From Candidatus Omnitrophota bacterium (GTDB lineage: Bacteria; Omnitrophota; Gorgyraeia; Gygaellales; Profunditerraquicolaceae): 7,530 nt of DNA. The stretch lies in assembly GCA_018825725.1 (NCBI GenBank), contig JAHKBC010000109.1:1-7530 (forward strand), in the 5' to 3' direction. Below the pieces are notes generated by a model, which was not told where the DNA came from, did not search any database, and was given only the letters and a program-made list of their open reading frames with translations. Shown here piece by piece: positions 1 to 5,122 of the stretch (within the stretch, counting starts at the first letter, position 1; each line of letters begins with the position of its first letter). Made by a program: the position numbers and the translations under genes.

Positions 1-105
1 TTGCTATTATTAAGGGTCTTCTCATAAGTATATTTTCATAAATTTACCACATTTATCCATTATTAGCAACGAATATTAGTAAAAACTTAGCTATTATGAA
101 ATTAA

Positions 106-134
106 AATTGGCCATTCTCCAAAAATGGCCAATT
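106..134 (-). terminator. Intrinsic terminator of the pilus operon
   Basis: A perfect 11-bp inverted repeat, AATTGGCCATT (106-116) and AATGGCCAATT (124-134), is separated by a 7-nt loop. Reading on the minus strand, the stem is followed by TTAATTTC, making a T-rich run with the end of the stem. It lies 67 nt after the last pilin stop. The stem has only four GC pairs, so it is moderate in strength. On the plus strand it is not followed by a T tract, so it acts mainly for the pilus operon. Apart from it, positions 1-200 are AT-rich with no confident gene. Confidence 0.65.
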
Positions 135-200
135 ATCTAAAGCAAATTAAAAGAAAGTAATTTAACCTTAGGCAGCTAAATATTCCTAAAACAGGCTTTA

Positions 201-758
201 TCAGTGAGAACCGCTTGAACGGCTATATATCCTGGTTAAAACCCTGGACTGCGCATTAGATGGTGAACGAGCAACTGCGGGGTTGTTCCGAGCAACCAAG
301 TATATTTCAACACCAGGACCCTCGTCACCTGTTAATAATGTGCAGAAATTCGGGCTTGCGATAATAGGCCTTGAAGTAATCGTTCTTTGGCTCGAAGCCT
401 CAACCGCATAAAAACTATTTCCAGAAACATAATATTCAACAATTATATCATCCCCGTAATTTGACGCAGTAGGAGGATCGCCATTGTCAACTCTTAGCCG
501 CAAACCAACGGTGCCATTAGTTAAAGTACAAGAAATTCCGGGGCTTTGACTGTCGCCTACTGACCTTAAAATATTCTTACCCATATCTTCAACAATGACT
601 GTTAACTCATTCTGTAGCCTTAACTGCCGGTCAGTTTCCACAACGCGATTATATGCAAAAACCCTTAAGTTACCAATAAAAATTATCGACATTGAGAAAA
701 GAAACAGGGAGATTAATAGCTCTAGGAGCGTAAAGCTTTTCTTGTGGCCCCTATTCAT
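201..758 (-). CDS. Minor prepilin, PilW/GspJ-like, with Ser at -1
   Basis: This 185-residue protein is the longest of the pilin set. It has a basic leader MNRGHKKS, then FTLLE, a hydrophobic helix (about 9-30) and a helix with regularly spaced acidic and basic residues (ETDRQLRLQNELTVIVEDMG, about 41-60). A mostly beta C-terminal region with Cys77 and Cys139 follows. Glu5 is present (E13). The expected Gly at -1 is replaced by Ser8, so cleavage by prepilin peptidase may be slower or incomplete. Size, helix pattern and position after a PilV/GspI-like gene fit PilW or GspJ, which form part of the tip-priming complex in related systems. The start overlaps the previous stop by 4 nt (ATGA), with only a weak GGACGG upstream, so translation is probably coupled. 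It is the last gene before the terminator. Confidence 0.82.
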   Translation of the reverse strand: MNRGHKKSFTLLELLISLFLFSMSIIFIGNLRVFAYNRVVETDRQLRLQNELTVIVEDMGKNILRSVGDSQSPGISCTLTNGTVGLRLRVDNGDPPTASNYGDDIIVEYYVSGNSFYAVEASSQRTITSRPIIASPNFCTLLTGDEGPGVEIYLVARNNPAVARSPSNAQSRVLTRIYSRSSGSH

Positions 759-1141
759 AATTCCGTCCAGTTAATAACAACTACAGCTTTTTTTAAATTA
801 GTCCCCGCTAAATTTGAAATAGCATAAGTGGCCGTGTAATTCTCATCAAGGCCTATAGGCATTGTCGGATTAGTAGTAAAAACAGTAGGGCAATTAAAAC
901 CACTGGTTAAACAATTACCGTCAGCGGCAGTTGCTGGATTCCACTTATCCTGCCTGACATCTTTACTCAAGATATCCAGGCAGTATTTGGCCAAAGATAC
1001 AGCTGTTCCGCGGCATTTATAATGATATGTGTAATTACTGCTGGAAACAAAAATACCCGCCATTCCTGCAACCACAAAAAAAATTATAATCAAAGAGACT
1101 ATAATTTCTAGTAGTGTAAAACCTTTTTTTTGATTATCCAT
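755..1141 (-). CDS. Minor prepilin, PilV/GspI-like
   Basis: I start this gene at the ATG at 1141, giving 128 residues. It overlaps the upstream stop by one base (TAATG) and has AGGGG about 10 nt upstream. The TTG at 1150 is in frame but lies 1 nt from that AGGGG, too close to be used. The leader MDNQKKG is followed by FTLLE, with cleavage after G7 and Glu5 present at E12. The helix is hydrophobic to about residue 32. A short second part (SLAKYCLDILSKDVRQDKW, about 49-67) and the C-terminal beta strand ending VVVINWTE resemble PilV/GspI-type minor pilins, whose family role is to start the tip complex. There are four Cys (43, 54, 77, 84), unusually many for its size. The assignment to PilV/GspI rests on general pattern, not on a specific match. 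Confidence 0.8.
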   Translation of the reverse strand: MDNQKKGFTLLEIIVSLIIIFFVVAGMAGIFVSSSNYTYHYKCRGTAVSLAKYCLDILSKDVRQDKWNPATAADGNCLTSGFNCPTVFTTNPTMPIGLDENYTATYAISNLAGTNLKKAVVVINWTEL

Positions 1142-1587
1142 TAAGGACAAGCCCCTGCGCCAGCGTTTACTGGCTCATCATCATTAATGTTCAGCCTCCA
1201 ACATCTGCTATTAGTTGTCCTATTTGCATAAGAAGTCTGGGGTGGAGTGCCTGCTTGGGTACGTACAGAATATTTCCAGTTTGGATTAGTTGTAGGCAGA
1301 GAAAGCATGAGAAACTGATTTATATTGGCAATGCTTGAAACGGTACCTGACGCAGAAGGATAATAAGCGGGCGGGAATTTAACACGATATATCTTTTCTG
1401 CGGCTTGAATGAGCTTAAGGTTTACTTTCGCTTCCTTATCAAAACTATTCTCGCGAGTTACATCAAAACGTGGCAAGGCTAATGCTGCCAGGACGCCGAT
1501 TATCAAGACAACTACAAGAATCTCAGTTAGCGTAAATCCATATTTACTCAAGAAATATCCTAATGCCCTGCTTATTTTCTTACCCAT
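1141..1587 (-). CDS. Prepilin-like protein (second pilin), Pro22-containing
   Basis: This 148-residue prepilin has a class III signal: a leader ending SKYG (cleavage after G17), then FTLTE with the required mature Glu5 (E22). The hydrophobic helix includes Gly14 and Pro22 (P39), as in canonical T4a pilins. Then follow a charged helix (NSFDKEAKVNLKLIQAAEKI, about 47-66), a YYPSA segment and a C-terminal region with Cys129 and Cys147, which could close a disulfide loop near the end. From the ATG the leader is 17 residues, longer than its neighbours' leaders; a TTG at 1551 would give a 5-residue leader. The gene lies 88 nt after the major pilin, and its stop overlaps the next start (TAATG). It is probably a minor pilin (GspH- or PilE-like position), but a second major-type subunit cannot be excluded. 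Confidence 0.85.
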   Translation of the reverse strand: MGKKISRALGYFLSKYGFTLTEILVVVLIIGVLAALALPRFDVTRENSFDKEAKVNLKLIQAAEKIYRVKFPPAYYPSASGTVSSIANINQFLMLSLPTTNPNWKYSVRTQAGTPPQTSYANRTTNSRCWRLNINDDEPVNAGAGACP

Positions 1588-1675
1588 TGCTTTTAGATAT
1601 CCTTGTTGTTTATTTTAACAAATTGATAATCGGCACCCCTTCTTCATATTTCTTATATTAAATTAACAATAATAA

Positions 1676-2059
1676 CTAAAAATAACCGGCAGTGCCGCCA
1701 AAGGTGCCAGCAGCGTAACTCAGAGATACCGTATAAGCACTAGACCCGACAGTCTTCCCTCCGGCAAGACAACGAGTGGCAATACCTGAACCTGCCGTGG
1801 CAACAGAATAGCTAAAATGATGGGTAGTTGTGCAAGCCGTAGGAGCATCAATTCCAAGATTTGCCATAGTAATAGTATAAGCACCATACTCTAACATATA
1901 AGCCTGCTGCGCAGTACGAAGGCCGCCAAGAATAGTTTTGGCTTCAGCTGCTCTACCTTTTTCTACCAGTTTCGTATACTGAGTAAACCCTAACGTAGCT
2001 AACACACCGATAATAATGATTACTATTATCAGTTCCAGCAAAGTAAAACCCTTTCTCAT
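1676..2059 (-). CDS. pilA: Major type IV pilin (prepilin), PilA-like
   Basis: This 127-residue prepilin has a very short leader, MRKG, then FTLLE. Prepilin peptidase should cut between G4 and F5, leaving 123 residues with N-methylated Phe1. Glu5, needed for assembly, is present, as is the hydrophobic helix (mature 1-24). Mature position 22 is Thr, not the Pro found in most T4a pilins. The amphipathic helix continues through VEKGRAAEAKTIL to about residue 56. The globular part is rich in Gly, Ala, Thr and Ser and has two Cys (76 and 97) that could form a disulfide. It ends in GGTAGYF. Evidence that it is the main subunit: its own promoter, the strongest ribosome binding site near a pilin gene, and first place in the pilin series. 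A GspG-like pseudopilin is the alternative, but the calcium-site C-terminus typical of GspG is not evident. Confidence 0.88.
   Translation of the reverse strand: MRKGFTLLELIIVIIIIGVLATLGFTQYTKLVEKGRAAEAKTILGGLRTAQQAYMLEYGAYTITMANLGIDAPTACTTTHHFSYSVATAGSGIATRCLAGGKTVGSSAYTVSLSYAAGTFGGTAGYF
1678..1710 (-). terminator. Possible weak (leaky) terminator at the 3' end of the pilin gene
   Basis: On the minus strand CTGGCA (1705-1710) can pair with TGCCGG (1686-1691), giving 6 bp including one G-U. A competing 4-bp GC hairpin lies inside. The stem is followed directly by TTATTTTTAG. The short stem and its overlap with the last codons make it weak. If real, it would reduce read-through into the minor pilin genes. 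Confidence 0.25.
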
Positions 2060-2063
2060 AACT

Positions 2064-2070
2064 ACCTCCT
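2064..2070 (-). promoter_or_regulatory. Strong ribosome binding site of the major pilin
   Basis: AGGAGGT lies just upstream of the pilin ATG, with AGGAGG 5 nt away and a run of A residues before it. It is a full match to the anti-Shine-Dalgarno core. It contrasts with the weak or absent sites of the three downstream prepilins, as expected if this is the abundant subunit. Confidence 0.8.
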
Positions 2071-2100
2071 TTTTTTGCTTTCAATCTTTATTCTAATTAA

Positions 2101-2128
2101 AGTATATACGCACTACCTAAAAAGTCAA
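2101..2128 (-). promoter_or_regulatory. Near-consensus sigma70 promoter for the major pilin
   Basis: Read on the minus strand, TTGACT (2123-2128) and TATACT (2101-2106) are separated by exactly 16 nt. Each matches the sigma70 consensus at five of six positions. The -35 box begins only about 10 nt after the pilC stop. Transcription would start near 2094, leaving an untranslated leader of about 35 nt that ends in a strong ribosome binding site. This fits independent high-level expression of the major pilin on top of operon read-through. No sigma54 (GG-N10-GC) element was seen, although that sigma factor drives pilA in several proteobacteria. Confidence 0.7.
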
Positions 2129-2137
2129 GATGAAAAA

Positions 2138-3376
2138 TTATCCTGCAATCTGGGATATTTTAAATATAGGTAAAAATATACCTCCAATCATTAATCCGAT
2201 AACAAGGCCCATAAATATCAGTATAACCGGCTCAAATATAAGGGTAAAACGAACCAGGAAGGTTTCAACATATTCCTGATAAAAATCATGGACACGTTTG
2301 AGCATCTGAGGCAATTCCCCAATCTCTTCGCCAATACTTACCATCTGGACAATCATCGGGTCAAAAAATTCAAAACGCGCCATCCCCTCTTTTAGGCTCT
2401 TGCCCTGCCTAACATCTTCCTTGATCTGGTGAATATATTCTCCGACAATTTTACTATCAACACTCTGTTCGGTAATCTCCAAAGCATAAAGAATAGGCAC
2501 GCCGCTCTCTACGAGAGTAGACATCTCCGCCGAAAACCTCTCCAGAATCAAGCCCCGCGCAAATTCATTATACATTGGTATTTTAAAACCCACTATCTCC
2601 GCTTGCCTGCGGCCATTTTCTGTCTGTATATATTTTTTAAGCAGATACCCGAATATCACCATTGCCGCCAGAACCACAAGGGCAAATTTACGCAGAAAAT
2701 AACTAAATTTTAAAAGAAGCAAAGTTAATAGCGGTAATTCTATATCAAATCCCGCAAACAATTCCCCGAAAGTAGGTATGATTTTTATAGTAAGAAAAAA
2801 TAGCGCCCCCATACCTACGATTAATAATATTGCCGGATAAATTAGGGCGGAAGTCACTTTCCTTTTATATTCCTCATTCCTTTCTAAAAACCTGGCCAGG
2901 CGGTCTAAAACAACAGCTAGATTTCCTGATGCTTCTCCGCTATGCACAAGGTTAATCCAAAGTTCATTAAATACCTTGCGGTGTTTAGCCAGAGCCTCAT
3001 GAAAACTTAAGCCTCTCTCCATGCTCACCTTTAAATCCCTCAACACCTTGAGAAAACTATCCTTTTTGACCTGTTGAGAGATAATCTCTACGCTTTTTAT
3101 AATAGTAACTCCGGCTGCCAGCAAAACCGCTAACTGACGGCAGAATAAAGTTAAATCCGAAGTCTTGATCTTATCAAATAAGGACAGCTTTCCCAAAAAC
3201 GAAGGCGCTTTTGATCGCCAGCTGCTTGAACCGAGTTGTTCCTCGCTAAAGATTTTTACAACTATCAGATTCTTTGCCTGCAGACGGGAAACAAGCTCAT
3301 CAACGCTAGTATTATCTTCTGAACCTTGAACCTTCTTCCCGTCTTTATTTTTTGCAATATAGAATATTCTGGCCAT
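2138..3376 (-). CDS. pilC: PilC/GspF-family inner-membrane platform protein
   Basis: This 412-residue protein has the full-length GspF/PilC layout. A small N-terminal domain (about 1-47) is followed by a first T2SSF domain (about 74-198) ending in a membrane segment around ALIYPAILLIVGMGALFF (177-194). A second hydrophobic segment lies near 231-247. A second T2SSF repeat (about 277-399) has the conserved SGVPILYALE and SIGEEIGELPQML stretches. A C-terminal membrane segment carries the family signature FEPVILIFMGLVIGLMIGGI (381-400). Family role: it forms the rotor-like platform in the inner membrane that PilB turns to lift pilins into the fibre. The start is preceded by GGAG (3384-3387) at 7-nt spacing, inside the 3' end of pilB, and the genes are 1 nt apart, so coupled expression with the motor is likely. 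Confidence 0.95.
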   Translation of the reverse strand: MARIFYIAKNKDGKKVQGSEDNTSVDELVSRLQAKNLIVVKIFSEEQLGSSSWRSKAPSFLGKLSLFDKIKTSDLTLFCRQLAVLLAAGVTIIKSVEIISQQVKKDSFLKVLRDLKVSMERGLSFHEALAKHRKVFNELWINLVHSGEASGNLAVVLDRLARFLERNEEYKRKVTSALIYPAILLIVGMGALFFLTIKIIPTFGELFAGFDIELPLLTLLLLKFSYFLRKFALVVLAAMVIFGYLLKKYIQTENGRRQAEIVGFKIPMYNEFARGLILERFSAEMSTLVESGVPILYALEITEQSVDSKIVGEYIHQIKEDVRQGKSLKEGMARFEFFDPMIVQMVSIGEEIGELPQMLKRVHDFYQEYVETFLVRFTLIFEPVILIFMGLVIGLMIGGIFLPIFKISQIAG

Positions 3377-3377
3377 A

Positions 3378-5096
3378 TCAATACTCCAGGGTAACAGAAA
3401 TAGCTTCTTCCAACGAAGTCACTCCTTCTTCAACCTTCTGAATTGCAGAATCGCGTAAAGATTTCATACCCAGCAAACGCGCAGCATCCTTTATTTTTAA
3501 AGAAGAGGCTTTTTGGCCAATCAATTCTTTTATCTGTTGGGTGGCTATAATAATTTCGGAAATACAAATCCTGCCTAGATATCCAGTACTATTGCACTTG
3601 GAACACCCTTTGAGTTTATAAATCAAATCTGATTTTAATTTTAACTCTCCTAACTGCTGTGAGTTAGGCTCATAGGCCTCTTTGCAAGACGGGCATAATT
3701 TACGCACCAGCCTCTGGGCAATAACACAAATTAATGAGGGGGTCAAAAGATAAGATTCAATCCCTATATCCACCAGGCGAATAATTGCTGACGCAGCATC
3801 ATTGGTATGAAGAGTGCTTAAAACAAGGTGGCCGGTTAAAGCTGAACGAATACAGATTTCTGCCGTCTCCAAATCCCTGATTTCACCTACCAGCATCACA
3901 TTAGGATCCTGCCTTAAAAAACTTCTTAAGGCGCTGGCAAAGGTAAGCCCGATTTCCGGCTTAACTTGAACCTGATTAACTCCATCCATTTTATACTCCA
4001 CAGGGTCTTCTACTGTAATAATATTCTTATCGGGAGTATTGATCTCGCTAAGCATTGCGTAAAGAGTTGTTGTTTTGCCGCTACCAGTCGGCCCGGTTAC
4101 CAGGACGAGGCCAAACGGCAAAGTTATGGCATGACGCAGCTGTTCAATCTGTTGGGCTTCAAAACCCATTTGATTTAGATTTAATACCACCTGGCTTTTA
4201 TCCAGTATCCTCAATACCACCTTTTCGCCATGAATTGTGGGAATTGTAGAAACTCTCAAGTCTATAACCCGATCATCAAGCCTGACTATGAATGCTCCAT
4301 CCTGGGGCAGGCGCTTTTCAGCAATATCAAGTTTAGCCAGTATCTTTATACGAGAAATTATGGCTAGATAAAGTTGTTTTGCCGGAGGAGATACCTCGCA
4401 TAATTTACCGTCTATGCGGTATCTGATGGATATTTTCTCCCTTAATGGCTCAATGTGAATATCTGAAGCCCGTTCGCCAATTGCCTGTTGAATAATCAAA
4501 TCTACTAATTTAATTACCGGCGCTTCTTCGGCGCTGGCAACTAACTTATCCAGGCTTAACTCTTCATCTAAGCCGCCTAAATCTTCAAATGAAATATCCC
4601 GCGAATCAATCTGATAACTGGCATTTACCGCTTCTTTAAACATTGCGGATTTACCGTAGAAACTCTCGATGGCCATAGTAATGTCAGAGCGGGTGGTTAT
4701 TACTGGGTTAATCTCGCAGGCAGTAATCTTCTTCAGGTTATCGATTAGTATGAGGTCTAAGGGATCAACCATTGCAATGGTTAAAGAACGCATATTCCTG
4801 GATAAAGGAAAAACCAAATTTTTAATTGCAAATTCATAAGGAACCAGGGTTTCTAGCCCCTGGTCAGTTGCCGGCTTAAGCATGCCAGTGCCCAATGAAA
4901 GATAAGGAATACCAAGTTGCATTCCTAAAACCTTAATCAATTCTTCTTCATTGACCAGGCCTAACTTAATGATAACCTCGCCTAAGCGTCCCCCTTCTTT
5001 CTTTTGATAAGCAATAGCTTCGGCTAACTGCCGCTCAGTAAGAATCTTTTCCTTAACCAGAATTTCGCCTAACCTTAAATATTTATCCCTGCCCAT
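3378..5096 (-). CDS. pilB: PilB/GspE-family assembly ATPase with MshEN c-di-GMP domain
   Basis: This 572-residue cytoplasmic motor powers pilus extension. Residues 8-60 form the MshEN cyclic-di-GMP motif: two 24-residue units, R8-L-G to Q31 and R37-L-G to Q60, with a 5-residue spacer. The rest of the N domain runs to about 148. The ATPase core has Walker A GPTGSGKT (335-342), Asp box ITVEDPVEY (360-368), Walker B VMLVGEIRD (400-408) and His box GHLVLSTLHTNDA (422-434). C468/C471 and C498/C501 form the tetracysteine zinc site typical of PilB and GspE and absent from PilT. All key residues are present, so it should be active. The frame is closed by a TAA two codons upstream of the ATG, fixing the start, yet there is no recognisable Shine-Dalgarno. 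The secretin stop is 26 nt upstream and pilC begins 1 nt after the stop. GspE of type II secretion is the alternative. Confidence 0.95.
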   Translation of the reverse strand: MGRDKYLRLGEILVKEKILTERQLAEAIAYQKKEGGRLGEVIIKLGLVNEEELIKVLGMQLGIPYLSLGTGMLKPATDQGLETLVPYEFAIKNLVFPLSRNMRSLTIAMVDPLDLILIDNLKKITACEINPVITTRSDITMAIESFYGKSAMFKEAVNASYQIDSRDISFEDLGGLDEELSLDKLVASAEEAPVIKLVDLIIQQAIGERASDIHIEPLREKISIRYRIDGKLCEVSPPAKQLYLAIISRIKILAKLDIAEKRLPQDGAFIVRLDDRVIDLRVSTIPTIHGEKVVLRILDKSQVVLNLNQMGFEAQQIEQLRHAITLPFGLVLVTGPTGSGKTTTLYAMLSEINTPDKNIITVEDPVEYKMDGVNQVQVKPEIGLTFASALRSFLRQDPNVMLVGEIRDLETAEICIRSALTGHLVLSTLHTNDAASAIIRLVDIGIESYLLTPSLICVIAQRLVRKLCPSCKEAYEPNSQQLGELKLKSDLIYKLKGCSKCNSTGYLGRICISEIIIATQQIKELIGQKASSLKIKDAARLLGMKSLRDSAIQKVEEGVTSLEEAISVTLEY

Positions 5097-5122
5097 AATT
5101 TAAGTAAGTAGATTTTAAATGA

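Noticed and set aside
37..39. ATG opening a five-codon frame (MKIYL) just upstream of the possible edge gene, as a leader peptide.
   Set aside because: Too short, with no ribosome binding site and no hairpin structure after it.
1409..1618. Plus-strand open frame of 69 codons.
   Set aside because: It lies antisense to the second pilin, with low-complexity shadow sequence and no ribosome binding site.
1588..1675. Search for a second promoter or strong hairpin between the major and second pilins.
   Set aside because: TTGTTA-like and TAAAAT-like hexamers occur but not at proper spacing, and the best stem (TTGTT/AACAA) is 5 bp.
1676..2059. Aromatic content of mature PilA (13 of 123 residues) could suggest a conductive pilin.
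   Set aside because: Aromatic density alone is a poor predictor, the e-pilin model itself is disputed, and no cytochrome or metal-respiration gene is nearby.
2139..2157. Small inverted repeat (TATCC/GGATA) at the pilC stop followed by ATTTTTC, a candidate terminator.
   Set aside because: Only 5 bp with a 9-nt loop and few GC pairs; likely chance in AT-rich sequence.
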